Assembly (NCBI GenBank): GCA_964459305.1 | Contig: CAYWNA010000129.1 | Location: 1-35,751, forward strand | From: CAYWNA01 sp964459305 | GTDB taxonomy: Bacteria; Planctomycetota; Planctomycetia; Pirellulales; Pirellulaceae | Direction: 5' to 3' | DNA length: 35,751 nt | Shown: in pieces, positions 1 to 9,253 of the stretch | Numbering within the stretch: position 1 is the first letter of the stretch | Layout: each line of letters begins with the position of its first letter | Made by a program: the position numbers and the translations under genes | The notes under the pieces: model-generated | The model's database searches: none | Told to the model about the DNA's origin: nothing | The model's input: the letters and a program-made list of their open reading frames with translations, nothing else

Positions 1-55
1 CGGAGGCGTGCGCGTCCCCGGCCTTCGCGCACGCCTCCGGCTTGCGGTTAAACGA
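1..55. repeat. Palindromic intergenic repeat, cut by window edge
   Basis: Bases 1-13 (CGGAGGCGTGCGC) are the exact reverse complement of bases 27-39, followed by a tail ending TTAAACGAA. The same design, a CCGGAGGCG stem next to a TTAAACGA/TCGTTTAA end, recurs in full at 29625-29718. This copy probably extends left of the window. Confidence 0.6.
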
Positions 56-96
56 AGGAATGTGCCCCTCCTCACCAGTCGCGGTGTAGTTCGGGG

Positions 97-2043
97 TCAA
101 GGTGATGGCGAGTCAACCTCGTCGGCGCCTCGATTTGTTGGCGCATCCGGCCCGTTTCCGGATATGCGGTATCGAATCATGGCGAACTGAAGAAGGCTGC
201 TGGACTTGACGATTTGCAGCAGTCCCACATTGCCGCCCCGCGTCTTGATGACGAATGTGTCGGGCCGATTTGCCGTTCCCGACTGCGGGCTCATCCAGGC
301 CATCTCGCTCTTCTCCTCTGGGCGGCGGTTCAGGATATCCTGAACCTCCTCAATGCTCATCTCGTCGAACGATCCCGGCAGCACCCTCCGTGCGACCATA
401 CCCAGACCGACCAACTGCACAATTCTGTTGGGCCGCGAGGACCGGCCGCTTGGTGCTCCGCCCATGTAGGCGACCTTTGACTCATTCGTGACGATGTCGA
501 TTTCGTGCTCTCGGCACCAAGCGACGAACTCGGCGTTCCTATAGTATGCGAATGTCGGAGACGCGTCCGGCGGGATGAGCGAGTCGGGCGGCGAGACAGT
601 GCGTCCTGTCTCCAGGTCGAGCAAAAACGTTCTCCCGCGAGCCGGCGTCTGGAGCGTGGCGGCGATCATTGGTCCCAGCGCGACGCCCGGTGGCTTGCGT
701 GGTGTCGCGATCGACGGCTTCGCGTGCGTGGTTTCCTGGTCGAGCCACATTCGGTAACGGAGCCGGCGGACTTGGGAGCCCTCGGCACGCGGAAATACCT
801 GTACCACCCCCCGTCCTCCTTCGCGGGTGGTGAACAGAAAAGTGCCCACCTGATCCCGTTGGTAGTCCCAGCGGCTCTTCCCAAACGGTACGAGTGTGCT
901 TCGAGCTTCTCGGCCGAGTTTCAAACTCTGGCCGCTCCAGACCTCCTCTTCGAGTGTGTCCCAACGCTCGTTAGGGATGAGCCACGTGTGTAGGTCTCGA
1001 CCATCGATTCCGCGCGCGTCGATACCATTCTGCACGACCCAATGCGCGAAGCCCTTGGCCGCCGCTTCCGAATTCCCCTCATATTGCTCGAAAACACGGC
1101 CTGTGTCGAAATCGATGTATGACTTGGCATTCCAGAAGGCGGTCGGTTCGAGGCGGACCTCACGAACCGCTCCCAGCCGCACGGTATCCCCCGTCGGAAA
1201 CAATGGACCGAACCGTGCCAGACCCGCTTCCTGAACGAGATCCCCTTCGGGTCTCGCAGTCTGGACGGGTAACAGTTCTTCTTTGGATACGAACTCCTCC
1301 TGGTGCTCTGACCACCACTGTCGCCAGTGTTCCATGCGCTCTGCAAACATACGTCGTTTTTCGGCCTGCTGCTCCTCGCTTCCGCCCCAAAAAACATGCC
1401 TGAGTTTGTCCCTTTGGCCCTCCGGTGGTTCGTGGTGTCCCGTGATCTTGGTCAGCGCATCCAGGATTTCGTTGACCGGACGTCCGTAACCCACGCTATC
1501 GTCGTCGTCCGGATGGCGTTCGTGCTGCTTCATAAAAGCCCACACGTCCGGATCGAGCACGGATACGCCGCAATCCGAGCCGCGCCCCCGCAACAACTTG
1601 GGGATGGCACGAATCAGCCCGGGCACAGCTCGCGGGTCGCCGATGGCACGCAAGGTGAACCCCAATGCCCGCAAAGTCTGATCGCGATTTGTGCGGTCGA
1701 GTTCGGCGACCAGCTCCGGCACCGCCGGCTTGCCGATCTCTGCGAGTTCGCGAATGGCTGCCGCCCACTGGTCGTTGCGACAGAAGACACGATGATGGCG
1801 TAAGATGTAGATCTGCTCCCGCACGCGTTGCGTCACGTCGCGTGCCGTACCCGCTGGTTCGCCGTCGGGTCCGCTCGGTTCTGTCTCACGTGTGACGGAA
1901 CGCTCGGTTTCCGATTCCTCCAAAGCGTCGATACTCAAACGGCTGTCATTCCCCCCATCTTCTTGAACATCTGCCGCTTGCGTCATCCCCAGCGGCAAGA
2001 CGACTGTCACCCACGCGATCATACTCGCCGACTGCACGTTCAT
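97..2043 (-). CDS. Exported HEAT-repeat protein of unknown function
   Basis: A 648-residue protein of unknown function. The first 23 residues read as a signal peptide ending TQAA, so it is probably exported. Residues 25-70 are acidic and low in complexity. Residues about 93-152 look like HEAT/PBS-lyase-type helical repeats (GKPAVPELVAEL, GDPRAVPGLIRAI), which usually mediate protein binding. The remaining 450 residues match no family I know; they contain two similar FDTGRVFE/LDLETGRTV segments near residues 305 and 475, which may be a duplicated beta unit. The ATG has a good ribosome-binding site (GAGAGGAG, about 7 bases upstream). It is the last gene before the left edge; the EF-hand gene lies upstream on the same strand, separated by an inverted repeat. 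The gene call is sure; the function is not. Confidence 0.8.
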   Translation of the reverse strand: MNVQSASMIAWVTVVLPLGMTQAADVQEDGGNDSRLSIDALEESETERSVTRETEPSGPDGEPAGTARDVTQRVREQIYILRHHRVFCRNDQWAAAIRELAEIGKPAVPELVAELDRTNRDQTLRALGFTLRAIGDPRAVPGLIRAIPKLLRGRGSDCGVSVLDPDVWAFMKQHERHPDDDDSVGYGRPVNEILDALTKITGHHEPPEGQRDKLRHVFWGGSEEQQAEKRRMFAERMEHWRQWWSEHQEEFVSKEELLPVQTARPEGDLVQEAGLARFGPLFPTGDTVRLGAVREVRLEPTAFWNAKSYIDFDTGRVFEQYEGNSEAAAKGFAHWVVQNGIDARGIDGRDLHTWLIPNERWDTLEEEVWSGQSLKLGREARSTLVPFGKSRWDYQRDQVGTFLFTTREGGRGVVQVFPRAEGSQVRRLRYRMWLDQETTHAKPSIATPRKPPGVALGPMIAATLQTPARGRTFLLDLETGRTVSPPDSLIPPDASPTFAYYRNAEFVAWCREHEIDIVTNESKVAYMGGAPSGRSSRPNRIVQLVGLGMVARRVLPGSFDEMSIEEVQDILNRRPEEKSEMAWMSPQSGTANRPDTFVIKTRGGNVGLLQIVKSSSLLQFAMIRYRISGNGPDAPTNRGADEVDSPSP

Positions 2044-2123
2044 GACTCGCTCCTCTCATGTTTGAGGCCGTCGATCGGTTGGGCTATCCGACCGCATTGA
2101 CAGCGGCACTTTCGGGTCCCACA

Positions 2124-2186
2124 GTAACCCGAAGCGTAAGCGAGGGAATACGTTACGGCAAATCCCTCGCTTACGCATCGGGTTAC
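2124..2186. repeat. 24-bp inverted repeat between two minus-strand genes
   Basis: Arms at 2124-2147 and 2163-2186 pair over 24 bases with one mismatch around a 15-base loop; each arm carries GCGTAAGCGAGGGA or its complement. It lies between the stop of the EF-hand gene and the start of the HEAT-repeat gene. It could fold in RNA and end transcription of the EF-hand gene, but it has no T-run and is better read as a dispersed REP-like element. Confidence 0.7.
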
Positions 2187-2225
2187 TAATTCGCCGCGTT
2201 TCAGCCCAAAGTGACGCTGTCCAAA

Positions 2226-4085
2226 CTACTCGCCGCCGGTGAATTCCTCGATCGTCAGTCGCTCGTCGCCATCGGCATCTCTCGTTTCGAAGTCCTTCTT
2301 GGCGGCCTCGATCTGCTGGGGCGTGTTCTTCCAGATGGTGAACTCCTTGAAGGTAATCCTTTCGTCGCCATCGGAATCCATGTGCACGAAGAATGCCTTT
2401 CGCGGCTTGTTGACCAGTTCGTCGCAGGTCAACAGACCGTCGGAGTCGCGGTCGGTCGCCCCAAAAACGGCCTTGCATCGGCCTGAACGAGCCAGGCCCG
2501 GGTTGCCGGCCGCATATTCGTCGTAGGAGACGCGGTCGTCTTCGTCGGTGTCAAACACAACGAACCAAGTCTTCGGCGTGCGATTGAGGTACTCGGCCAG
2601 CGTCATCACCTTGTCATCGTCCCGGTCGATTCTTTCGAACACGCGACGTGCTTGGCTCGCTGACACGGTCCTCATGGTTCCTCTAGCGGAGAACTCCTTC
2701 TCGGAGAGACCGCCATCCGCGTTGATGTCCAACTCGAGGAAATAGACCTTGCGAGGCGGCGTCTTGAACTCGTTCAGCGAGAGCCGGTCGTCTCGGTTCT
2801 TGTCCAAGAGACTGAACGTTTCGCTGCCCTGCTCGACTGCCTTGGGCGTGGGATAATCGATCAACAACTCGTCGAGCACGACATGGTCGTCCCCGTCCTT
2901 GTCGAGCGTTTCGAAGTACTCCTCCCGAATCTGCCCAGTACGTTTGATCGCCGCGGCCTCGGTCTCTGTCATCCTCCGCAACGTGACCAGCAACCGGCGG
3001 TCGCCCTCCTTGGTCTCCAACTCACTCGGCGCTGATGCTTCGGGATCGAGCCCAATGCAGATCGTGAGAATGTCGTCCTCGATCGAATATACGCCGCCAA
3101 CCGGCGTTTTCGAACTGCTCGACAGCGCCGAAAGCCGGATGCCCTTGGGTTCCTTTGCCACGTCCAGCGTGTACGCGGTCTTCAGAAATTGCGCCTTCTC
3201 CACGATCGTCACGCCAAGTCCCTCGAAATCGAACCGTGACAGCGGCGCGCTGGCAAGCGATTTGCCGCCGAGCTCACACGAGACGACCTCCCAGGATCCG
3301 CGGAGCTTCTTCCGCTCGACGTAGATGGGATCGTTCTTCTCGGCCTCGGTCAGAGAACGAACCTCGAAGAAATCGAAGGCGGCGTCGACATCGCCGGCGT
3401 TGGGATTGCCGCCGTTCTTGGCGTAGATGCCGATCCGTTTTGGAGCACCGTCACCCCAACTTTTCTCACCCGCCACCGTAAACTTCTCGCCATCAGTGCT
3501 GAAGCTGTACTGGTAGGCATCTTCTCGCTTGGTCAGGCGGAGCCAGAACTTCTTCGAGTCTGCCGCGGGCATGGTTGCGGAGACTTGGGACCGTTGGGCC
3601 GTCTCCTGGAGAAACACGATCGTCACGCCGGCCGGGCTGTTCCGGTTCCATTCCAGGTCCCACTTCAGATAGTTGTCGTCGTCGTCATAGACCATCAAGC
3701 CCGCCTGCTGCCAATGGGTCGTTGGCAAAAACGACTCGATGCAGGTGGTGGCGACGAAATTGCCGTCGCCGCCCGCGGGGTTGTGGATCAAATAGAGGTT
3801 CTTCGCCTGGATGCCCTCGCCGTACGCATCGTTTTTCTCATCGCCATGGATGCTGCCGCGTTGGGTGGTAATCGTGAACTTATCTGGGTTCTTCTCCAGG
3901 GATACATGCGTCGGGTCCGGCCGCACCGGGTCCCATTCCAGGCCGAGCTTGCCGTCGAATCCGTCGTATGCCCGAAACGCGTGCTCGTCGGCGAAGCCTC
4001 CAGATACCACCCAGCCAAGGGCGATTAGCACCGCCAACGGAAGACGCATCGACTGCCAACCGTACACCCCAAGAGACAAACGCAC
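2226..4085 (-). CDS. Exported protein with concanavalin-like, TIGR03067-like and eight EF-hand domains
   Basis: A 619-residue protein with three parts. Residues about 40-245 resemble the DUF1349 concanavalin-like fold (AFRAYDGFDGKLGLEWDP, QAGLMVYDDDDNYLKWDLEW). Residues about 258-372 fit the planctomycete TIGR03067 domain (LRGSWEVVSCELGGK, GVYSIEDDILTICIGLD). Residues 390-615 hold eight EF-hand loops starting at D395, D428, D453, D487, D512, D545, D570 and D603, most with the DxDxDG-like pattern followed by E at loop position 12, so calcium binding is expected. A signal peptide ends near GGFADE. The GTG at 4085 has AAGGA about 8 bases upstream; an ATG at 4049 (residue 13) would give a more usual signal peptide. 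Its role is unknown; binding a carbohydrate or cell-surface ligand in a calcium-dependent way is an inference. Confidence 0.88.
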   Translation of the reverse strand: MRLSLGVYGWQSMRLPLAVLIALGWVVSGGFADEHAFRAYDGFDGKLGLEWDPVRPDPTHVSLEKNPDKFTITTQRGSIHGDEKNDAYGEGIQAKNLYLIHNPAGGDGNFVATTCIESFLPTTHWQQAGLMVYDDDDNYLKWDLEWNRNSPAGVTIVFLQETAQRSQVSATMPAADSKKFWLRLTKREDAYQYSFSTDGEKFTVAGEKSWGDGAPKRIGIYAKNGGNPNAGDVDAAFDFFEVRSLTEAEKNDPIYVERKKLRGSWEVVSCELGGKSLASAPLSRFDFEGLGVTIVEKAQFLKTAYTLDVAKEPKGIRLSALSSSSKTPVGGVYSIEDDILTICIGLDPEASAPSELETKEGDRRLLVTLRRMTETEAAAIKRTGQIREEYFETLDKDGDDHVVLDELLIDYPTPKAVEQGSETFSLLDKNRDDRLSLNEFKTPPRKVYFLELDINADGGLSEKEFSARGTMRTVSASQARRVFERIDRDDDKVMTLAEYLNRTPKTWFVVFDTDEDDRVSYDEYAAGNPGLARSGRCKAVFGATDRDSDGLLTCDELVNKPRKAFFVHMDSDGDERITFKEFTIWKNTPQQIEAAKKDFETRDADGDERLTIEEFTGGE

Positions 4086-4611
4086 CGTCCAGTTCCTTTA
4101 CGAAATGAGCCAACAAAATCACGCGGGAAATCGGGTGACGAAGAGAAGCCGACTGAGATCATGATGGGCGATGCGCGGTCATCGGTCAATGGTTATCGAC
4201 CACGAACGAGCCTTTCATCGTCGCGAGGCGAACCGAGGAGCCTGTGTAAACCGCGACCGGTGAAAAATGGAGCATTTTCTCGTTTAACCCGAAGGCGATG
4301 GCGGGCGCCGCGCATGGACTGGCACACATTCTAACTTGTTAGACGAGCCAAAGCTGGTTTGGTCAAATGCATTTCTTGCCCGGATTGGGCCTCCAACACG
4401 ATTCTCCCCACGCAAGTCACAGGCATGAAACATCTTGCATCAATCCAGCACGCTCATCGGAAGTCAAAAGAAGCCGGCTCTTGACTGCCAAGCGTAGGAC
4501 TGCAATAAGAGAGCACGAATATTGCATCCGCCGATGCGTGGCTCATCAAACGGAACTGGCGGAAGTGGTGTTGAGCCGATGCGTCAGAGTTTCTAATGAA
4601 GGGAGTTTCAA
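4086..4611. other. Divergent intergenic region between EF-hand gene and GH2 gene
   Basis: This 526-base stretch separates two divergently read genes, so it should carry both promoters. Apart from a half-copy of a dispersed repeat at 4279-4313, I see no gene, RNA or clear operator. The only well-defined signal is the GH2 ribosome-binding site, GAAGGGAG, 6 bases before the ATG at 4612. Confidence 0.6.
4279..4313. repeat. Half-copy of dispersed TCGTTTAACCCGAAG repeat
   Basis: The bases CTCGTTTAACCCGAAG at 4279-4294 are identical to the left end of the full palindrome at 29625-29718. The following GGCGATGGCGGGCG is only loosely related, and no matching right arm is present nearby. It reads as a decayed or half element. 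Confidence 0.55.
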
Positions 4612-7296
4612 ATGCGAAAGGCAATCCTCGCCATACTCGTGGCTGTGGTCGCCGCACCACTGGGTTCTTCTGCTCACGATGCGACTGGTGCTTCAGCGGA
4701 TGATGCGACGTCTGGACAGAGGCCGACGGAACCGGCGAAGGCCGTCAAAGGCCGTTTGTTGACTCGATGGGCCAAAGATGTCTCACCCGAAACAGTGCAC
4801 TGCGAGTATCCGCGACCTCAGATGGTCCGTTCGGCATGGCTGAATCTCAACGGACTCTGGGACTGTACGATCACAGGCAAAGACGACGTTCAGCCCCGCG
4901 AGTTTGGCGAAGAAATTCTCGTGCCCTTTCCGGCCGAGTCGGCTCTCTCCGGGGTAATGCGGCGCGTGGGTAGCGAGAAACGGCTTTGGTATCGGCGAAC
5001 GTTTGAAACGCCGAAGAAGTGGTCGGGACAGCGGGTACTCCTTCACTTCGGCGCTGTCGACTGGGAAACGACCGTGTGGATAAACGGAAGACAGATCGGC
5101 TTCCATCGCGGCGGATACGATCCCTTCACGTTCGACATCACCAACGCGCTGGGTGGGTCTGCGCGGCAAGAAATTGTCGTTGCCGTCTGGGATCCGGCCG
5201 ACGAGGGTACGCAACCGCGAGGCAAGCAGCGCAACGAGCCGAAAGGCATCTGGTACACGCCCACGACAGGCATTTGGCAAACCGTGTGGCTGGAACCGGT
5301 GCCACAGCGTTGGATCGATCGACTCGTCTTGACGCCGGACGTCGATCGGGACCTGCTGAAAGTCCGCATCGAGTTGGGTGGAGAGGTAGGCGTGCAGCCG
5401 TCAACGGCCACGGTGAGGGTCTGCGACGGCGATCGACTTGTGGCCGAGGCGACATCGCCGACCGCAGGTGAAATCGAGCTGCCGATCCCAGACGCGAAAC
5501 TGTGGTCGCCGGATCGACCGTTCCTCTACCAACTGAAGGTAAAACTCGATGGCGAGAACTCGGACAGCGTTTCCAGCTACTTCGGCATGCGGAAAATCGC
5601 GCTGGGCAAAGATCAGAACGGCATCACGCGGATTCTCTTGAACGAGAAACCGCTGTTTCAATTCGGTCCGCTGGACCAGGGCTTCTGGCCCGGCGGGTTG
5701 TACACGGCGCCGTCGGATGATGCGCTGCGATACGATCTGGAGGTGACCAAGAAGCTCGGTTTCAACATGGTCCGCAAACACGTGAAGGTCGAACCGGCTC
5801 GCTGGTACTACTGGTGTGACAAGCTGGGATTGCTCGTCTGGCAAGACATGCCCAACGGCGACAAACACGCCCCGTGGCCGCGCGACGGCGCCGAGATTCG
5901 CCGCACGTCACCATCGGCCGCGCAGTTCGAACGCGAGCTGAAGTCGCTGGTCGATTCGCACCGCAACCATCCATCGATCGTGGTCTGGGTGCCGTTTAAT
6001 GAAGCCTGGGGCCAATACGACACGATGCACATCACTCGCTGGCTGAAACAGTACGATCCCACGAGGCTGGTGATCGGCGCCAGTGGCGGCAACGATTTTC
6101 CAGTCGGCGACATCAAAGACGACCACTTCTATCCTGGTCCCGGAGCACCGCCGGCCCAGACCGAACGTGCCGCTGTGCTCGGCGAGTTCGGCGGTTTGGG
6201 ATTGCCGCTGGAAGGCCACACATGGCAGGACGAAAAGAACTGGGGGTATCGTTCGTTCAAGAATCGTGAGGACTTGACGGTCGCGTACCTCGACCTAATG
6301 AGGAAGCTGCGACCGTTGATCGAGTCGCGACTCTCGGCAGCCGTGTACACACAGACGACGGATGTCGAAGTGGAAGTCAACGGTTTCATGACGTACGACC
6401 GCGAGGTACTGAAGTTGGACACCGAACGCGTCACGGCCGCCCACAGCAAACTGTACGAACCGCTGCCAAAATTGGATGCCGCTACGATTTCCGAAGCGTA
6501 CACGCTGGCGTACTGGCGTTTCGAGGACGGAGAATCAGGGCGACCGGTCCCCAACATCAAAGACGACCCAAAATCGATCGCCGCACGCGACGTTTCGGGA
6601 CACAACAACCATCTTTACGCTTTCGGACGGCCCCAATCGCCAGCCCATAGCTCAGACGTTTCGCGAGCGTCGCTGTCCCACGGGCGCGAGAATCGCGGCT
6701 GCCTTGACGACACGGCCCCGCCGGACGGCAGTTCAACGCGCGACTTGTTCACCAACCCCGGACGGTCGCGCACGCACATGGACGTACTGAACACGTTTCC
6801 GCTGAAGCAATGGACCGTCGAGGCGTCGTTTCAACTTGCCGAACTTGGACGCACACACGGCATCGTCGGCAAGGACGGCAAACCAACCGACTCGCCGCAT
6901 GCGCCGCTGCAACTGCATGTGCGTAGCGACGACAACACGATCGAGATTCAGGCCATCGATAGCCGCGGCACCCTCCGCCAGGTCCGCAGCAAGTTCGAAG
7001 CGAAGGTTGGCCAATGGTACCACGCCGCCGCCGTCAGCGACGGGACAAAGCTGCAACTGTTTATCAAGTGCGATGGATCTGACGAGTACCAGCCACAGGG
7101 ACAGACCGACTTCTCCGGCCCGTTGACCTTCAGCAACGGAACTTGGACCGTCGGCCGAGGCTTCCACAACGGCAGCATCGGCGACGACGCAAGAGCACGG
7201 ATCGACGAAATCCGAATCAGCGCCTCGGCACGAACAGCAGACCAGTTCCTCTTCACCATGCGAAAGGTCGACCAGCGCGAGGCCGACCTCGAATGA
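4612..7296 (+). CDS. Secreted glycoside hydrolase family 2 enzyme with C-terminal LamG-like domain
   Basis: An 894-residue beta-glycosidase of the beta-galactosidase/beta-glucuronidase family, predicted to act outside the cytoplasm after removal of an N-terminal signal peptide (residues 1-21). The GH2 jelly-roll domain is at about 70-230 (LNGLWDCTITG, YRRTFETPKKW, GAVDWETTVWINGRQIGFHRGGYDPF). The immunoglobulin-like domain is about 235-330 and the TIM barrel about 335-610. The family acid/base glutamate is E464 in VPFNEAWGQYD and the nucleophile is probably E525 in LGEFGGLG. Residues about 630-890 look like a LamG/concanavalin-type domain (AYWRFEDGE, WTVEASFQL, QWYHAAAVSDGTKLQLFI, ARIDEIRIS), common on planctomycete enzymes. 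The substrate cannot be read from sequence. The start is set by the signal peptide and by GAAGGGAG upstream. Its TGA overlaps the ATG of a broken symporter gene, suggesting the sugar product was once imported by a co-made transporter. Confidence 0.93.
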   Translation: MRKAILAILVAVVAAPLGSSAHDATGASADDATSGQRPTEPAKAVKGRLLTRWAKDVSPETVHCEYPRPQMVRSAWLNLNGLWDCTITGKDDVQPREFGEEILVPFPAESALSGVMRRVGSEKRLWYRRTFETPKKWSGQRVLLHFGAVDWETTVWINGRQIGFHRGGYDPFTFDITNALGGSARQEIVVAVWDPADEGTQPRGKQRNEPKGIWYTPTTGIWQTVWLEPVPQRWIDRLVLTPDVDRDLLKVRIELGGEVGVQPSTATVRVCDGDRLVAEATSPTAGEIELPIPDAKLWSPDRPFLYQLKVKLDGENSDSVSSYFGMRKIALGKDQNGITRILLNEKPLFQFGPLDQGFWPGGLYTAPSDDALRYDLEVTKKLGFNMVRKHVKVEPARWYYWCDKLGLLVWQDMPNGDKHAPWPRDGAEIRRTSPSAAQFERELKSLVDSHRNHPSIVVWVPFNEAWGQYDTMHITRWLKQYDPTRLVIGASGGNDFPVGDIKDDHFYPGPGAPPAQTERAAVLGEFGGLGLPLEGHTWQDEKNWGYRSFKNREDLTVAYLDLMRKLRPLIESRLSAAVYTQTTDVEVEVNGFMTYDREVLKLDTERVTAAHSKLYEPLPKLDAATISEAYTLAYWRFEDGESGRPVPNIKDDPKSIAARDVSGHNNHLYAFGRPQSPAHSSDVSRASLSHGRENRGCLDDTAPPDGSSTRDLFTNPGRSRTHMDVLNTFPLKQWTVEASFQLAELGRTHGIVGKDGKPTDSPHAPLQLHVRSDDNTIEIQAIDSRGTLRQVRSKFEAKVGQWYHAAAVSDGTKLQLFIKCDGSDEYQPQGQTDFSGPLTFSNGTWTVGRGFHNGSIGDDARARIDEIRISASARTADQFLFTMRKVDQREADLE

Positions 7297-7510
7297 ACCT
7301 GAACTCGCTCGATGTCGGCGTATTCCTGGCGTTCTTCGGCTTCGTGATGGCCTTTGCCATGTTCAAAGGGCGCTCGAGACCTTCGACCACATCTGCTTCC
7401 TCAACAAAATGGCCATCACATTTGGGGTGATTGTCGCCGTCATGGGAATCATCACCCTGGGCTTGCATAGGAACGTGCCTTTGGCACTGAAGAGAGCGGA
7501 ACGAAACTGA
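7293..7510 (+). pseudogene. Sodium:solute symporter gene remnant with large internal deletion
   Basis: The ATG at 7293 overlaps the GH2 stop codon (ATGA). The first 27 codons (MNLNSLDVGVFLAFFGFVMA onward) look like the first membrane helix of a planctomycete sodium:solute symporter. The frame then reaches junk and stops near 7430. From about 7370 a second frame reads ALETFDHICFLNKMAITFGV, then a hydrophobic helix, ending at TGA 7508-7510; this resembles the last helix of the same family. A normal member has about 450-550 residues, so over 1 kb is missing and the two ends are out of frame. Family assignment is from memory of typical termini and is moderately sure. Confidence 0.6.
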
Positions 7511-7651
7511 GGACAATTGGAACCGATTGCATTACCTAGAAATGCCGTAAATTGAATACGCCGGGTAAGGACAATTGTTGGCATCCGCCGCCCGCCGCAA
7601 CATGAACGAGGTTCATTCTAAGAAAACAATCGAAAGGCGTCGTGCTCACAT

Positions 7652-8929
7652 TCATCGATCTTCTTTCGTCTCGATGCCAAGTACTTTCGCCAGCCAGGGC
7701 ACTGCCACCTCGGGGTGAAAACGGTGGTTCGGAACATCGACATTGGCGTACTCGAAGTACTCCTCCGCGCTGAGGCCTTCCGGAATCGGCTGATTATCGA
7801 AAGGCCGCCGGTCGGGGGTGGCGTACTTCTCGTAGTAATAGATCTTCAGGTTTTCCGGCGCGCCCTGTAGTTCATAAGCGGCGCGAATTCGGTCGAGCTG
7901 ATTAGTGCGACCGCCTTCGGTAAACAGCAAATGCCTCGGAGCCAGCGCAGCCTGGATATCCGGCGCGTCGAACCAGGCAAACATCCCCGGAACAATATGC
8001 CATGCCGTAGATGAGTAGCCGCTCATCGCGATGGACCGTTCCCGCCAGTTGCAGCAGAAATCATTGTGGATAACGGCGCTGACCAACTGGGGGTTCAACA
8101 AGCCAACGATGTCGGCCGGATCGGAACCAAGCGAGAGGCCGCACGTGGCGATGCGGCTTGCGTCCACAAAGCTCTGCCTCGCTAGCCATTTGAGGATATG
8201 AGTCTTTTGGAAGACAGAGATGCCAAGGTAATTGCGGCCCGCCCAAATCGCGCTGTTGGAGACTTCTGTGACGTTGCGAAGGGCGCTCTGTGCCTCGGCC
8301 TTCGCGGGATGGTCGAACGCGAGCGATACCATTCCTTGACGTGCATAGTGCAGGGCAAATTCATTATCGCTTCGTTTGCGAGCATCCCACCGGTTCGTCC
8401 AGCCCTCCAACTCGGGTTCGCCGGCAAGGGATTCCTTGCTGCCGCTGGAACCGGGGAAACACATAACAGCCGGCACAGGCGATTGGTCGCTGGCGCCGTC
8501 GGGCAGCAACATCTGAAAAGGCACGACGCAGTACGGCTCCGGATAGGCTTCCCATCGCTGGAGTTGATAGCCGTCGCGCCCGTCGACGGAGATGCGTCTG
8601 GGCTCTGGTTGCTGAGGAACATCGGGAAACGCCATGAGTTCGATCACCTTGGTGCGAAGCTTCTCGCGCCAAACGGGAAACTCACTCGCTTCCATGCCTG
8701 CGTCGAAAGCCAGTTTCGGTTTGTTCGATTTGATGTACGCTTGCATGAAGCCCGCCGTATCGACAAAACGTCCGTCCTCACGATCGCTAACAAAGGTCGT
8801 GCGGGCGCTCGATTCCGCCGGTTTTTCGCGGACCTCGGCACCGTCTGACTGGACTCCCTTCAGCATGGCCCCACCAACAACTCCAGCGCTGCACATTCCC
8901 ACGAAGTCACGTCGTTTGATGTGTTTCAT
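7652..8929 (-). CDS. Tat-exported alpha/beta hydrolase (dienelactone hydrolase/acetyl-xylan esterase-like)
   Basis: A 425-residue hydrolase. The N-terminus MKHIKRRDFVGMCSAGVVGG is a twin-arginine signal, so the protein is exported folded. The nucleophile elbow is C-G-L-S-L-G, with Ser at residue 266 of this start; a strand with PVPAVMCFPGSSGSKE upstream supplies the usual oxyanion-hole region. A histidine in the C-terminal NHRFHPEVAVPWL segment is the likely catalytic base, and the acid may be in the LLFTEGG strand. This fits large planctomycete esterases related to acetyl-xylan esterase and dienelactone hydrolase, but the substrate is open. The start at 8929 is chosen because GGGAGG lies 7 bases upstream and the Tat motif begins there; the frame stays open 8 codons further to a GTG. 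The remnant symporter and GH2 gene converge on it. Confidence 0.9.
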   Translation of the reverse strand: MKHIKRRDFVGMCSAGVVGGAMLKGVQSDGAEVREKPAESSARTTFVSDREDGRFVDTAGFMQAYIKSNKPKLAFDAGMEASEFPVWREKLRTKVIELMAFPDVPQQPEPRRISVDGRDGYQLQRWEAYPEPYCVVPFQMLLPDGASDQSPVPAVMCFPGSSGSKESLAGEPELEGWTNRWDARKRSDNEFALHYARQGMVSLAFDHPAKAEAQSALRNVTEVSNSAIWAGRNYLGISVFQKTHILKWLARQSFVDASRIATCGLSLGSDPADIVGLLNPQLVSAVIHNDFCCNWRERSIAMSGYSSTAWHIVPGMFAWFDAPDIQAALAPRHLLFTEGGRTNQLDRIRAAYELQGAPENLKIYYYEKYATPDRRPFDNQPIPEGLSAEEYFEYANVDVPNHRFHPEVAVPWLAKVLGIETKEDR

Positions 8930-9253
8930 TCTCGCCCTCCCATTTGAAAACACGGGGTCATCTGGCTATTCTCTAACCGTTCACGACTTGCGGCACAATA
9001 ACACGTTGCATGCGACGAGGTATTTCATCCGTCGCCAGGAAAGGAAGGATTCTACGAAACACACAGATTCCGAAAGATGAAAACGGGCATGGCGCTGTTC
9101 AAGAAAGGCGTAGCAATGAGAAAAGATGGATTCACGGAATGAGCGGTAGAATGTCACTTGTTAATGCCGCCGACAGTCTCCTGAGTGCCGCCGTAGCTGC
9201 GTTTTCTAGCGAAACGCACGAAATCTTGACCGCGGCCGAGTCGCGCAAGCTCG
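8930..9253. other. Intergenic region with no recognised gene
   Basis: These 324 bases separate the hydrolase start from the end of the ABC operon. A plus-strand frame is open across part of it, but the protein is low-complexity, resembles nothing, and runs into the ABC ATPase gene on the other strand. I see no repeat, RNA or strong terminator here; it should contain the hydrolase promoter. Confidence 0.5.
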
